Below, one piece after another: positions 51,561 through 60,179 of a stretch of DNA of 60,179 nt. The notes under the pieces were generated by a model. It ran no database searches. It worked only from the letters and a program-made list of their open reading frames with translations, and was not told the origin of the DNA. The DNA is taken from NCBI GenBank assembly GCA_021325525.1, contig JAJPHB010000091.1, positions 1 to 60,179 of the forward strand, in the 5' to 3' direction. This stretch comes from Alphaproteobacteria bacterium. Lineage in GTDB: Bacteria > Pseudomonadota > Alphaproteobacteria > ATCC43930 > CGMCC-115725. Position 1 is the stretch's first letter, and each line of letters starts with the position of its first letter. The position numbers were made by a program, and so were the translations under genes.

Positions 51561-54329
51561 ATGAGCGACACCATCACCTTCACCCTCGACGGCGTCGAGG
51601 TCGAGGCGCGTCCCGGCGAGACGATCTGGCAGGTGGCGAACCGCCGGGGCATCGAGATCCCGCATCTCTGCTACAGCCCGGCCCCGGGATACCGTGCCGA
51701 CGGCAATTGCCGGGCTTGCATGGTCGAGATCGAGGGCGAGCGGGTGCTCGCCGCATCCTGCGTGCGCAAGCCCTCGCCCGGGATGAAGGTCAAAGCGGCG
51801 AGCGAGCGCGCCAAGGCCTCGCGGCAGCTCGTCTTCGAGCTGCTCGTCTCGGACCAGCCCGAGCGGCGCGTCGCGCATGACCCGAACTCCCGGTTCTGGA
51901 ACTGGGCGGACCGCGTCGCCGTCGCCGAGAGCCGGTTTCCGCGCGACGCGCGGCCGGCGCCGGACCGCTCGCATCCGGCGATGGCCGTGCAGCTCGACGC
52001 CTGCATCCATTGCAATCTTTGCGTCCGCGCCTGCCGCGAGGTGCAGGTCAACGACGTCATCGGCATGGCGGCGCGCGGCCATCTCGAGAAGATCGTCTTC
52101 GATTTCGACGACCCGATGGGGCAGAGCACCTGCGTTGCCTGCGGGGAATGCGTCCAGGCCTGCCCGACGGGCGCGCTCATGCCGGCGACGCAGATCGGCG
52201 AGGGCGGCGTCTTCACCAACGCGCCCGACCGCGCCGTCCACAGCGTCTGCCCCTATTGCGGCGTCGGCTGCCAGCTCACCTTCGAGATCAAGGACGACCG
52301 GATCGTCAATGTCGAGGGCCGCGACGGGCCGTCGAACCACAACCGCCTCTGCGTCAAGGGCCGCTTCGGATTCGACTATGTCCATCACCCGCATCGCCTG
52401 ACGAAGCCGCTCATCCGCAAGGACGGCGTCTCGAAGCTCGACGTCGCGATCGATCCTGAAAATCCGCTGACCCATTTCCGCGAGGCAAGCTGGGAAGAGG
52501 CGCTAGATCGCGCCGCCGGCGGGCTGAAGCGCATCCGCGACCGCGAGGGCGGCAAGGCGCTCGCCGGCTTCGGCTCGGCCAAGGGCTCGAACGAGGAGGC
52601 CTATCTCTTCCAGAAGCTGGTGCGCACCGGCTTCGGCACCAACAATGTCGACCATTGCACGCGGCTCTGCCATGCCTCCTCGGTGGCGGCGCTGATGGAG
52701 GGAATCGGCTCGGGCGCGGTGACAGCGCCCTTCAACGCCGCCGAGGACGCCGAGGTCATCATCGTCATCGGCGCCAACCCGACGGAGAACCACCCCGTCG
52801 CCGCCACCTTCTTCAAGAACGCGGCAAAGCGCGGCGCCGAGCTCATCGTCATGGACCCGCGCGGCCAGGCGCTGAAGCGCCATGCGACGCATATGCTGCA
52901 GTTCAAGCCGGGTCGCGACGTGGCGATGCTGAACGCGATGCTGCACACGATCATCGAGGAAGGGCTGCACGACCGCCAATACGTCCAGGCCCATACCGAG
53001 GATTTCGAGAAGCTGCGCGAGCACATCAAGGATTACGCGCCGGAGAAGATGGCGGCCATTTGCGGCATCGACGCCGAGACGCTGCGCACCGTGGCGCGCA
53101 AATACGCCCGCTCCAAGGCCTCGATCATCTTCTGGGGGATGGGCGTCTCGCAGCACATCCACGGCACCGACAATGCGCGCTGCCTCATCGCCCTTTCGAT
53201 GGTGACGGGGCAGATCGGCCGGCCGGGGACGGGCCTACACCCGCTGCGCGGGCAGAACAACGTCCAGGGCGCCTCCGATGCCGGCCTCATCCCGATGGTC
53301 TTCCCCGACTATCGCGACGTGCAGGACGAGGGCTTCCGCAAATTCTACGAGGAGCTGTGGGGCGCGAAGCTCGATCCGAAGCGCGGCCTCACCGTGGTCG
53401 AGATCATGGATGCCGTCCATACCGACGTCATCAAGGGGATGTACATCATGGGCGAGAACCCGGCGATGTCCGACCCCGACGTGAGCCATGCCCGCGCGGC
53501 GCTGGCGAAGCTCGAGCATCTCGTCGTCCAGGACATCTTCCTGACCGAGACGGCGCGTTATGCCGATGTCGTGCTGCCGGCCTCGGCCTGGCCCGAGAAG
53601 GACGGCACGGTCAGCAACACGAATCGCCAAGTGCAATTGGGCCGCAAGGCGCTGCCGATGCCGGGCGACGCGCGCGAGGATTGGTGGATCATCCAGGAGA
53701 TCGCGCGCCGCATCGGTCTCCCCTGGAGCTACGCGCACCCACGCGACGTCTTCGCCGAAATGGGCAAGGCGATGCCGAGCCTCGCCAACATCACCTGGGA
53801 GCGGCTCGAACGCGAGAGCTCGGTGACATATCCCTGCGACGGTCCCGACCAGCCCGGCAACGACATCGTCTTCGGCAACGGCTTCCCGACGAAATCGGGA
53901 CGCGGCAAATTCGTCCCGGCGCCGATCGTCAACCCCGCCGAGGAGCCGGATGCCACTTACCCCATGGTGCTCACCACCGGCCGCCAGCTCGAGCATTGGC
54001 ATACCGGCGCCATGACGCGGCGCGCGACAGTGCTCGACGAGCTGGAGCCCGATCCGCACGCCTCGCTGGCGCCCGCCGATCTCCGCAAATTCGGCATTGC
54101 GCCCGGTGCCATGATCCGCGTCTCCACGCGGCGCGGCGCGATCGAGCTCAAGGCGCGCGCCGATGCCGCGATCGCACCGGGGATGATTTTCATCCCCTTC
54201 TGCTACGCGGAGGCGGCCGCCAACCTCCTCACCAACCCGCAGCTCGACCCGATCGGCAAGATTCCGGAGTTCAAATACTGCGCCGCGCGCATCGAAGTCG
54301 TGGAGAAGGCGGCACAGGCGGCCGAATAG
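51561..54329 (+). CDS. fdhA: Formate dehydrogenase catalytic subunit (molybdopterin, NAD-linked)
   Basis: 922 residues. An N-terminal NuoG-like [2Fe-2S] domain (Cys37, 50, 53, 67), two [4Fe-4S] clusters (CIHCNLCVRAC and CVACGECVQAC), then the bis-MGD part with its own cluster (CPYCGVGC...LCVKG). The metal ligand is a cysteine, Cys370 in HCTRLCHASSV, where some enzymes use selenocysteine. It oxidises formate to CO2. Whether it holds Mo or W cannot be told; the fused partner resembles the W enzyme Fdh1. No fdhD or fdsD is nearby. A 91-base gap without a gene separates it from the diaphorase. Confidence 0.94.
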   Translation: MSDTITFTLDGVEVEARPGETIWQVANRRGIEIPHLCYSPAPGYRADGNCRACMVEIEGERVLAASCVRKPSPGMKVKAASERAKASRQLVFELLVSDQPERRVAHDPNSRFWNWADRVAVAESRFPRDARPAPDRSHPAMAVQLDACIHCNLCVRACREVQVNDVIGMAARGHLEKIVFDFDDPMGQSTCVACGECVQACPTGALMPATQIGEGGVFTNAPDRAVHSVCPYCGVGCQLTFEIKDDRIVNVEGRDGPSNHNRLCVKGRFGFDYVHHPHRLTKPLIRKDGVSKLDVAIDPENPLTHFREASWEEALDRAAGGLKRIRDREGGKALAGFGSAKGSNEEAYLFQKLVRTGFGTNNVDHCTRLCHASSVAALMEGIGSGAVTAPFNAAEDAEVIIVIGANPTENHPVAATFFKNAAKRGAELIVMDPRGQALKRHATHMLQFKPGRDVAMLNAMLHTIIEEGLHDRQYVQAHTEDFEKLREHIKDYAPEKMAAICGIDAETLRTVARKYARSKASIIFWGMGVSQHIHGTDNARCLIALSMVTGQIGRPGTGLHPLRGQNNVQGASDAGLIPMVFPDYRDVQDEGFRKFYEELWGAKLDPKRGLTVVEIMDAVHTDVIKGMYIMGENPAMSDPDVSHARAALAKLEHLVVQDIFLTETARYADVVLPASAWPEKDGTVSNTNRQVQLGRKALPMPGDAREDWWIIQEIARRIGLPWSYAHPRDVFAEMGKAMPSLANITWERLERESSVTYPCDGPDQPGNDIVFGNGFPTKSGRGKFVPAPIVNPAEEPDATYPMVLTTGRQLEHWHTGAMTRRATVLDELEPDPHASLAPADLRKFGIAPGAMIRVSTRRGAIELKARADAAIAPGMIFIPFCYAEAAANLLTNPQLDPIGKIPEFKYCAARIEVVEKAAQAAE

Positions 54330-54364
54330 GCCGCAGGCGCGTCAACCTCGGCGCTGCTTCTCGA

Positions 54365-56395
54365 TCATGCCGCGGACGGTGCTTTGGAGCGCGTCGCGGT
54401 TATAGGGCTTCGGCAGGATGACGAACCCCTCCGCGGTCGCCTCCTGCGCCGCCTGCTGTATCCGGTCGTGAGAAGCACGGGGAGGGCGGGCCGCCGCCGG
54501 CGAATGGCGCGGGCGAGGTCGAGGCCGCTCATGCTGCCCGGCATGATGATGTCGGTAAGCACCAGGGCGATGCCGTTGCGCCGGCCGAGAATGTTGAGCG
54601 CCTGCCGCGCCGTGCTCGCCCGCACCACCTCATAGCCGAGCTGCGTCAGGAGGGCGCTGCTGATCTTGGCGACCTCGTCATTGTCTTCGACGAGGAGGAT
54701 CGTGCCTTCCCCGCGGCGCGAGGTCGCGACCGTGGCGGAGGCTTCGCGCGGCGGCAAAGGTTGATGTGAGCGCGGCAGCAGCAGCGTCACCGTGGTCCCG
54801 CTGCCGACCGCCGTGTCGATGGACACCTCGCCGCCCGATTGCTTGGCGAAGCCGTAAACTTGGCTGAGGCCGAGGCCGGTTCCCTTGCCGACCTCCTTCG
54901 TCGTGTAGAAGGGCTCGAAGATGCGCGGCAACACCTCGGCAGGAATCCCGACGCCGGTATCGGTGATCGTGATCGCGACGAAATCGCCCGCCTTGCCGAT
55001 TCCCGTCGTTGCGCCCGCGGGCACCTGCCGGTTCTCCACCTCGACCGTGAGCCGGCCGCCGCGCGGCATCGCGTCTCGCGCATTCATGGCGATGTTGAGC
55101 AGCGCGAGTTCGAACTCGCCAGGGTCGACCTCGACCGGCCAGACCTTGGCCGGCACCTCGACCACGAGTTCGATATCGCCGCGGAGGGAGGGGCGGAGGA
55201 GGGCGGCGAGTTTCGGCAGGCGGTGCGCGAGGTCCAGGGTCTTCGGCTGCAGCGCCTGGCGGCGCGAGAAGGCGAGGAGCTGGCGCGTCAGGCTCTCGCC
55301 GCGCCGGGCGGCCCGTCCGATGGCGTCGAGATGGCGCTCCGCGGCAGGCGGGACCTTCTCGCGCAGCATGTCGAGGTTGCCGGCGATCACCATGAGGAGA
55401 TTGTTCATATCGTGGGCGACCCCGCCCGTGAGCTGAGCGATGGCCTCCATCTTCTGCGACTGGCGCAGCGCGTCTTCGACGCGCCGGCGCTCGGTCGTGT
55501 CGTGGACGAAGGCGATGGCGCCGACGATCGATTGCTCGGCGTCGTAGAGCGGCGCGAATTGCTGGTCGTGGAAGCCGGTCCTGCCGGTCTGCGGATAGAA
55601 ATAGGCCCAATCGCTGACGGCGGAGCGGCGGCCGGCGAGGGCGCCGCGCCACGCCTCTTCGACCGCCGTCCCGCGGAGATGCGGGAACATTTCGAGGAGC
55701 GTGCGCCCAACGATCGCATCGCGGGGAATGCCCGAGAGCGTCTCCATATGGGGATTCCACAGCGAATAGCGCAGCTCGGGATCGACCGCGATGATTCCCT
55801 CCGTGCTGCTGGCGACCAGCAGCTCCGAGAATCGCCGCTCGCGCCGCGCGCTCTGCTCGGCGCGGCGGCGCGCCGTCACATCGGTCACGACCGAGATGAC
55901 GCGCACGATCGCGCCCGCCGCGTTCCGCTCCGCGATGGCGGAGACGACGGCGTCCATGACCTGCCCGGATTTCATCCGGTATTGCCGGTCGGCATCGTTG
56001 AGCTTGCCCGTCGCCAGCACGCGTTGCCAGCGCACCTCGTAGGCGGCCGCCGTATCGGTGGCGTGGAAATCCGTAATCGAGCGGCCGATCACCTCGTCTC
56101 GCGAATAGCCGAGCGCATGAAGCCAAGCCTCGTTGACGTCGAGGATGCGATGCTTGGTATCGAGCGCGTGCATCGGCACCGGCGCGTTGCGGAAGAGAGC
56201 AAGCTGGCTCTCCTCGCTTTCCGTCAGCCGTCGCTCCGCGCCGCGCGCGAGGCGCTCGAGCCGGCCGTGCGACGCGGCCGTGCTTCGCGGCGAAGCCCGC
56301 TTCTCCGTTGATCTGTCCGACTCGGCCCGGCGCTTCAAATCGTCCCCTTCGCGCGGCGCTTCCCCGGCACCCAATCGAGGCGGTGGTATAGACAT
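54365..56395 (-). CDS. Hybrid sensor histidine kinase with frameshifted receiver
   Basis: 676 residues as read: two PAS domains (about 63-175 and 185-305), HisKA with His329 (GGVAHDMNNLL), HATPase (ITDTGVGIP, GTGLGLSQVYG), then a receiver (LLVEDND, Asp615 in LTDIIMPG, LLTTGY). After LLTTGY the frame turns to an arginine-rich run ending at 54365. In another frame the bases continue as QQAAQEATAEGF, VILPKPYNRDAL and onward to a stop at 54342-54344, the proper receiver end with its KP lysine. So a frameshift near 54456-54468 has cut the receiver. Soluble, no membrane helices. ATG at 56395 is the likely start. Confidence 0.82.
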   Translation of the reverse strand: MSIPPPRLGAGEAPREGDDLKRRAESDRSTEKRASPRSTAASHGRLERLARGAERRLTESEESQLALFRNAPVPMHALDTKHRILDVNEAWLHALGYSRDEVIGRSITDFHATDTAAAYEVRWQRVLATGKLNDADRQYRMKSGQVMDAVVSAIAERNAAGAIVRVISVVTDVTARRRAEQSARRERRFSELLVASSTEGIIAVDPELRYSLWNPHMETLSGIPRDAIVGRTLLEMFPHLRGTAVEEAWRGALAGRRSAVSDWAYFYPQTGRTGFHDQQFAPLYDAEQSIVGAIAFVHDTTERRRVEDALRQSQKMEAIAQLTGGVAHDMNNLLMVIAGNLDMLREKVPPAAERHLDAIGRAARRGESLTRQLLAFSRRQALQPKTLDLAHRLPKLAALLRPSLRGDIELVVEVPAKVWPVEVDPGEFELALLNIAMNARDAMPRGGRLTVEVENRQVPAGATTGIGKAGDFVAITITDTGVGIPAEVLPRIFEPFYTTKEVGKGTGLGLSQVYGFAKQSGGEVSIDTAVGSGTTVTLLLPRSHQPLPPREASATVATSRRGEGTILLVEDNDEVAKISSALLTQLGYEVVRASTARQALNILGRRNGIALVLTDIIMPGSMSGLDLARAIRRRRPALPVLLTTGYSRRRRRRPRRGSSSCRSPITATRSKAPSAA

Positions 56396-56453
56396 GTGGC
56401 CTCGTTCACGAGAACGCAACGCAGTCGCGGCAGACGCGCGAAGCGGAGGTTGC

Positions 56454-57932
56454 TCATCGCTCGCCGGCGAAGGGATCGGCAATGAAGGGCCATTGCGCGC
56501 GCGAGGCCTTGCGATAGGGAAGGGCGCGAACATCCGGCGCAACCGAGCCCGGAACGGCAACGTAGAGGATCTCCGAGGCGATCGGCGCGTAGGCGGCGTG
56601 GAAGTGCTGCATCGACTTCACCACGACCACCTTCTTTGTCGCCGGGTCGATTCCGACATTGGTGAAGCAGTCGAGGCTCTTGCACTGGCTGCGCAGCGTG
56701 TTGCACACGATCGCGATGCCCGCCGCTTCGAAGGCGGCCATGTCGCCGACGGGAAGCGCGATCTTGTCGCGCCCGCCGAAGGTGACCGACGCATCGCGCC
56801 TCAGCCCGGTCACCTTCGCCCGAAGATCGAGAGGCGGGCCCGAGAGCGGACCGAGCTTGCCGCCGAGGCGGAGGTCGAGCGTGGCGCCTTCGCCCGCCTC
56901 GAAGGCGAGGCGCACCGCCATCGGGTCCCAGAACATGCCGATGGCGCCCTCCGCCACGCCCTTCTCCAGCATCGCCTTCAGAATGAAGGTCGAATCGCTG
57001 GCAGCGCCGCCGCCGGCATTGTCGGAGACATCGGCGAGGACCAGCGGCTTCGGCTGGTTGTGCTGGAGGGCGCGCGCCATCGCCTGGTCGAGGCTGGTAT
57101 AGCGCGGTTGCGTCTCCTCGCGCAGGCGGAAGAACTCCATGCCGAGCTCTTCGGCAAGGCGTTCGGCCTTCGCCCGGTCGCCATCAGTCACGACGATGAT
57201 CTTGCTGCCCATATCCTCGACATCGGCCCAGGGAAAGCCGTGCACGACGGAGACCGAGAGCACGCCGTCCTTGCCTTCGCGCGCCGCGCATTTGTCGACG
57301 AAGCCGCGCATCGGCTGGCGCGTCGTGTGGAAAATGCCGACGGTCCGGCAATCGAACCAGCCCATGACCGGCCGCGTGCGGCCCTCGACGGCGCCGGCGA
57401 TGAGGTGGAAAAGATCCTCGGCACGCTCGGGGATGTCGATATGCGGATATTCCTTGAAGAGGACCAAGGCAGTCGCGTTCTCAAGCTTCTGGGGGCCGAC
57501 ATTGCCATGGAGGTCGAGCTCGGCGCCGATCGGGACCTGGGGCCCGACGAGGCGGCGCACATGAGCGAGGAGATCGCCCTCGGCGTCGTCATATCCTTCG
57601 GCCACCATGGCGCCGTGGAGCGACAGCAGCACCGCGTCGACGGGGAGGGCGGCCGCGAGATCGGCGAGGATTTCATCGCGAAAGCCCTCATAGACGGCTT
57701 TCACCGTGCGCCCCGCCGGCATGGCGAAGGCGCAGAGGCTCTCGACGACCTCCCAGCCCTTGGCCTCGGCCAGGCGCCGCCACACGGCGAGCGGCGCGCC
57801 GAAGAGCGGCACCGTGTCGCCATAGCTGCGCTTGCGGAAGAGGCAGGTCTCCTCGAAGAGCTGCATTCCCGTCGGCAGCGCCGAGAAGGTGTTCGTCTCG
57901 GTGCCGAGCGTCGCGGTGAAGATGCGGGTCAT
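56454..57932 (-). CDS. M81 family metallopeptidase (MlrC type)
   Basis: 492 residues. Two-domain MlrC/M81 protein with TATLGTETNTFSALPT at the start, LSLHGAMVAEGYDDAEGDLL and GAELDLHGNV (likely zinc ligands), and the C-terminal domain with LADVSDNAGGGAASDSTFIL. MlrC finishes microcystin breakdown in some sphingomonads, but most homologues act on unknown small peptides or amides. No signal peptide. AAGGAAG precedes the ATG at 57932. It is divergent from the CPBP protease gene. Confidence 0.9.
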   Translation of the reverse strand: MTRIFTATLGTETNTFSALPTGMQLFEETCLFRKRSYGDTVPLFGAPLAVWRRLAEAKGWEVVESLCAFAMPAGRTVKAVYEGFRDEILADLAAALPVDAVLLSLHGAMVAEGYDDAEGDLLAHVRRLVGPQVPIGAELDLHGNVGPQKLENATALVLFKEYPHIDIPERAEDLFHLIAGAVEGRTRPVMGWFDCRTVGIFHTTRQPMRGFVDKCAAREGKDGVLSVSVVHGFPWADVEDMGSKIIVVTDGDRAKAERLAEELGMEFFRLREETQPRYTSLDQAMARALQHNQPKPLVLADVSDNAGGGAASDSTFILKAMLEKGVAEGAIGMFWDPMAVRLAFEAGEGATLDLRLGGKLGPLSGPPLDLRAKVTGLRRDASVTFGGRDKIALPVGDMAAFEAAGIAIVCNTLRSQCKSLDCFTNVGIDPATKKVVVVKSMQHFHAAYAPIASEILYVAVPGSVAPDVRALPYRKASRAQWPFIADPFAGER

Positions 57933-57976
57933 AAGGGCGCTTCCTTCGGACTCGATGACATTTCCCCGAGCTTAGC

Positions 57977-57994
57977 GCCCGTATAGTATCGGGC
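57977..57994. promoter_or_regulatory. Symmetric element in the divergent M81/CPBP promoter region
   Basis: GCCCG (57977-57981) and CGGGC (57990-57994) flank the A/T core TATAGTAT; outer AGCTT (57969-57973) and AAGCT (57995-57999) are also complementary. It sits 45 bases from the M81 start and 97 from the CPBP start in a 158-base gap. The core contains a TATAGT that could be a -10. An operator controlling both genes is possible. Confidence 0.35.
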
Positions 57995-58090
57995 AAGCTG
58001 TGGTTTCCTGAGGGCGGTTCTCGCAAAACGAGCGCTCCTTGAGGCGCTTTTACTTTTGCGGCAATCTCTGCCTTCCGGTGCTACCGCTGG

Positions 58091-59062
58091 ATGTCGATCT
58101 TGTCCGACGCCCTGGATGCTGTGACGGAACAGCCGCGGTCGCCGGCCTTCGCCTATATCGATCTGGCGCGGCTCGGCCGGACGGACGTCTGGGCCGGCTT
58201 GCGAGGGTTTTGCAAGATACTTGGCTGGGTGTTCCTGGCAAACTTCCTGCTCGGCTTCATCCTCGGTTTCGAAAGCGGGTTGCGTCATGTTCCGGTCCGA
58301 AAGGGCCCGCTTTTCGAGCTCGGCTTCATCGCGACGACGGCGATCGGCCTGCTGATCGGCCTTCGCGGCGCTGTCGTCAAGTCGCAATGCCGTCCTCTGA
58401 GTTCGCTCTTCGGCCCGCAGATGCGGATAGAGCTGCGGCACGTCGCGGCCGGTGCCGCGTTGTGGCTGGGGGCGCAGCTCCCGGTCGTCCTGGTCGCGAT
58501 TCCGCTCGCCGCAGCGCTCGCGCCCGCGAGTCTCGCACGCAGCCGCTTTGTGACCCCCGGCGCGGAGTATCTGTGGACCGCGCTCCTCAGCCTCGCGCTT
58601 CTTCCGCTGCAATCGGCGATCGAGGAGCTTGTTTTCCGCGGCTGGCTGACCCAGACGCTGGGGCAAGCGATCCGGCGCCCCTGGCTCGTTGCGGCAATCG
58701 TCGGCGTTCTTTTCGCGCTCGCCCATGGGCTGAGGGGCGGCTGGTGGGGCGTGCCGTACTTTTTCTTGTTGTCGGTCGGCTTCTCCTGGCTGACGTTCAC
58801 GGAAGGCCGCATCGAGCTCGCGATCGGCGCGCACGCCCTCAACAACATCCTGGTCGTCGCGGTGAACTTCCCCTTCATCGTGATGTCACATAGCGCGCAG
58901 GGCGTTCCGCCCAGCCTGTTTTTCGGCATGGGAAGCTTGTCAGGATGGGCGCTCGTCGGCCTCATCTTCAAGATGGCGCTCGCCTATTTGCTGCTGAAAG
59001 GATGGCGATGTTGGAGATCCCGTCGCTCCGGTCCGGCGGTCCAAAGCGGCGGCATGGGCTGA
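58091..59062 (+). CDS. CPBP family intramembrane glutamic protease
   Basis: 323 residues, about eight membrane helices. All active-site motifs are seen in order: EExxxR as Glu178-Glu179-LVF-Arg183, FxxxH as Phe208 to His212, and HxxxN as His248 to Asn252. This is the Rce1/CAAX-protease-like (abortive-infection type) family; bacterial substrates are mostly unknown. ATG start; a longer open frame in another register in this region is a shadow. It precedes the aminotransferase by 224 bases. Confidence 0.9.
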   Translation: MSILSDALDAVTEQPRSPAFAYIDLARLGRTDVWAGLRGFCKILGWVFLANFLLGFILGFESGLRHVPVRKGPLFELGFIATTAIGLLIGLRGAVVKSQCRPLSSLFGPQMRIELRHVAAGAALWLGAQLPVVLVAIPLAAALAPASLARSRFVTPGAEYLWTALLSLALLPLQSAIEELVFRGWLTQTLGQAIRRPWLVAAIVGVLFALAHGLRGGWWGVPYFFLLSVGFSWLTFTEGRIELAIGAHALNNILVVAVNFPFIVMSHSAQGVPPSLFFGMGSLSGWALVGLIFKMALAYLLLKGWRCWRSRRSGPAVQSGGMG

Positions 59063-59286
59063 AGCCGGACTCCGTCTGAGAGACGGAAGACGCAATCGGT
59101 CCTGGCTCCCACGGCGGTGTTGCGCCGCCCCGCTCGACTTCCGTTTTTCCGATCCTCTCCGTTCGGCTCTTGAATTCCGGGCCGGAGACCGGCTGACCGA
59201 CCCCGAATTTCCCTAGGAGTCACCCTCGGGATGCCATATGGTATACCAATCAGCTCATCGAAACCCGCGGCCTCGAGGAGGACCCT
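59063..59286 (+). promoter_or_regulatory. Aminotransferase upstream region with perfect TGGTATACCA palindrome
   Basis: The 224-base gap holds the ten-base palindrome TGGTATACCA at 59239-59248, 38 bases before the aminotransferase ATG. Read on the minus strand, TTGGTATACCATATG matches the GntR-promoter site (CTGGTATATCATATA at 43715-43729) at 12 of 15 positions. GntR/FCD proteins favour such TGGT-N2-ACCA half-sites. A GAGGAGG at 59275-59281 is the ribosome site. Confidence 0.55.
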
Positions 59287-60179
59287 ATGGCGAGTGACGC
59301 AGCAAAGACCCGGGAGTTCGCGCCGATCGAGCGTCAGGCGCTCGACCATGTCTGGATCCACACGGCGCGATGGCTCGACCTCGCCGAGCGGGACGGCCTG
59401 CATGTCATTGTGCGCGGCGAGGGCTCGACGCTCTATGATGCGCATGGCCGCACCTTCCTCGACGGCCTCTCCGGCCTCTATGTCGTCAATGTCGGCCATG
59501 GCCGGAAGGAGATCGGAGAGGCGATGGCGAAGCAAGCGGGCGAGCTCGCCTACACCTCCTCGGCCTCCTACACCAACCTCCCTGCCGTGCAGCTCGCCGA
59601 GGTCCTGGCCGGGCTGACGCCGGGCGACCTCAACCGGTTCTTCTTCTGCTCGGGCGGCTCCGAGGCGATCGAGAGCGCGCTCAAGATCGCGAAGCAGGTC
59701 CAGGCGATGCGCGGCTTTCCGAAGCGCTACAAGATCATCGCCCGGCGCGGCGGCTATCACGGCGCGACCTTGGCGGCGATGAGCATCACCTCCTCGCGCA
59801 ACGAGAAGTTCTTCGGCCCCTTCATGTACGGGGTCAGCTTCGTGCCCTCGCCCAACCGCTACCGCAACGATTTCGGGCTCGCGGGCGAGGCGGGCGATCT
59901 CGCCTGCGCCGAGGCCATCGAGCGGGAGATCGTGGCGCAAGGGCCGGAGACCGTGGCGGCGGTGGTGGGCGAGCCCATCTCGACCGCGAACAACAGCCAC
60001 GTGCCCTCGCCCAAATATTGGCAGCGCGTGCGCGAGATCTGCGACAAGCACGGCGTGCTCCTCATCATGGACGAGGTCATCAACGGCTTCGGTCGCACCG
60101 GAACGATGTTTGCGACCGAGCAGTTCGGCGTCGTCCCGGACCTCATGACCATGGCGAAGGGCCTCTCCTCGGGCTACGC
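59287..60179 (+). CDS. Class III PLP-dependent aminotransferase (3' end outside window)
   Basis: The first 297 residues are visible. MASDAAKTREFAPIERQALDHVWIHTARW leads into the PLP fold: FLDGLSGLYVVNVGHGRKEIGEAM, FFCSGGSEAIESALKIAKQ (phosphate loop), RRGGYHGATLAAMS, GEPISTAN and LLIMDEVINGFGRTG with the cofactor Asp. The window ends at MAKGLSSGY, before or at the PLP lysine (the K in this segment is the probable one). Members use amines or omega-amino acids as donors with pyruvate or glyoxylate as acceptor; the substrate is not determined. A GntR-type palindrome precedes it. Confidence 0.93.
   Translation, partial: MASDAAKTREFAPIERQALDHVWIHTARWLDLAERDGLHVIVRGEGSTLYDAHGRTFLDGLSGLYVVNVGHGRKEIGEAMAKQAGELAYTSSASYTNLPAVQLAEVLAGLTPGDLNRFFFCSGGSEAIESALKIAKQVQAMRGFPKRYKIIARRGGYHGATLAAMSITSSRNEKFFGPFMYGVSFVPSPNRYRNDFGLAGEAGDLACAEAIEREIVAQGPETVAAVVGEPISTANNSHVPSPKYWQRVREICDKHGVLLIMDEVINGFGRTGTMFATEQFGVVPDLMTMAKGLSSGY

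Noticed and set aside
58039-58893. 284-codon plus-strand frame overlapping the CPBP protease gene
   Set aside because: The frame starting at 58091 carries all three CPBP active-site motifs; the other is arginine-rich and without motifs.

Overview
The window is a dense, high-GC, single-chromosome-like stretch from an alphaproteobacterium, most likely of the order Hyphomicrobiales (Rhizobiales). The evidence is the conserved gene order erpA - dgt - argS - SPOR - nagZ - site-2 protease - scpA - scpB - tat - serS - surE - pcm - LysM/M23 - DUF815 - yajC - secD - secF - Mth938 - squalene-synthase-like, which is typical of that group, together with the alphaproteobacterial forms of GyrA, SSB and UvrA. 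I saw no rRNA, tRNA, CRISPR array, insertion sequence or phage gene. The species cannot be named from this sequence.

Layout. 1-3.8 kb: the 3' end of ilvD, a lysine-2,3-aminomutase-like radical SAM gene, a PilZ protein, and a leftward group (secreted hypothetical, erpA, xth). 3.9-16.3 kb: a long rightward chain of housekeeping genes, many overlapping by 1-8 bases (dgt, argS, SPOR, nagZ, M50 protease, scpA, scpB, tatB, tatC, serS, surE, pcm, NlpD-like lipoprotein). The tatA gene usually found between scpB and tatB is missing here. 16.4-22.5 kb: a DUF815 ATPase (minus), yajC-secD-secF-Mth938 (plus), iron superoxide dismutase (minus) and an NDUFAF6-like squalene-synthase homologue. 22.5-31.7 kb: trmFO, a periplasmic DegP/HtrA protease with a possible envelope-stress promoter, a flippase-like membrane protein, uvrA, a small secreted protein overlapping an HtrA-like protease that lacks a signal peptide, and ssb. 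31.8-36.1 kb: a four-gene carbohydrate-type ABC importer. 36.2-43.7 kb: a glycine-rich secreted protein, gyrA, coaD, two small secreted proteins of unknown function, a TerC/YjbE membrane protein, an orphan receiver and a predicted outer-membrane barrel.

43.7-54.3 kb holds the most coherent accessory system: a GntR/FCD regulator followed by oxalyl-CoA decarboxylase, formyl-CoA:oxalate CoA-transferase, both subunits of a succinyl-CoA synthetase, and a two-gene NAD-linked molybdenum/tungsten formate dehydrogenase whose NuoE-like and NuoF-like parts are fused. Read together, oxalate is activated with CoA, decarboxylated to formyl-CoA, released as formate and oxidised to CO2 with NADH formed. The embedded succinyl-CoA synthetase could supply the priming CoA thioester; that part is inference.

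54.3-60.2 kb: a two-PAS hybrid histidine kinase whose C-terminal receiver is frameshifted, an M81 (MlrC-type) metallopeptidase, a CPBP membrane protease, and the start of a class III aminotransferase that runs off the window. The aminotransferase is preceded by a perfect TGGTATACCA palindrome; a near-identical site lies over the -10 of the GntR gene 15.5 kb upstream, which suggests a shared regulon.
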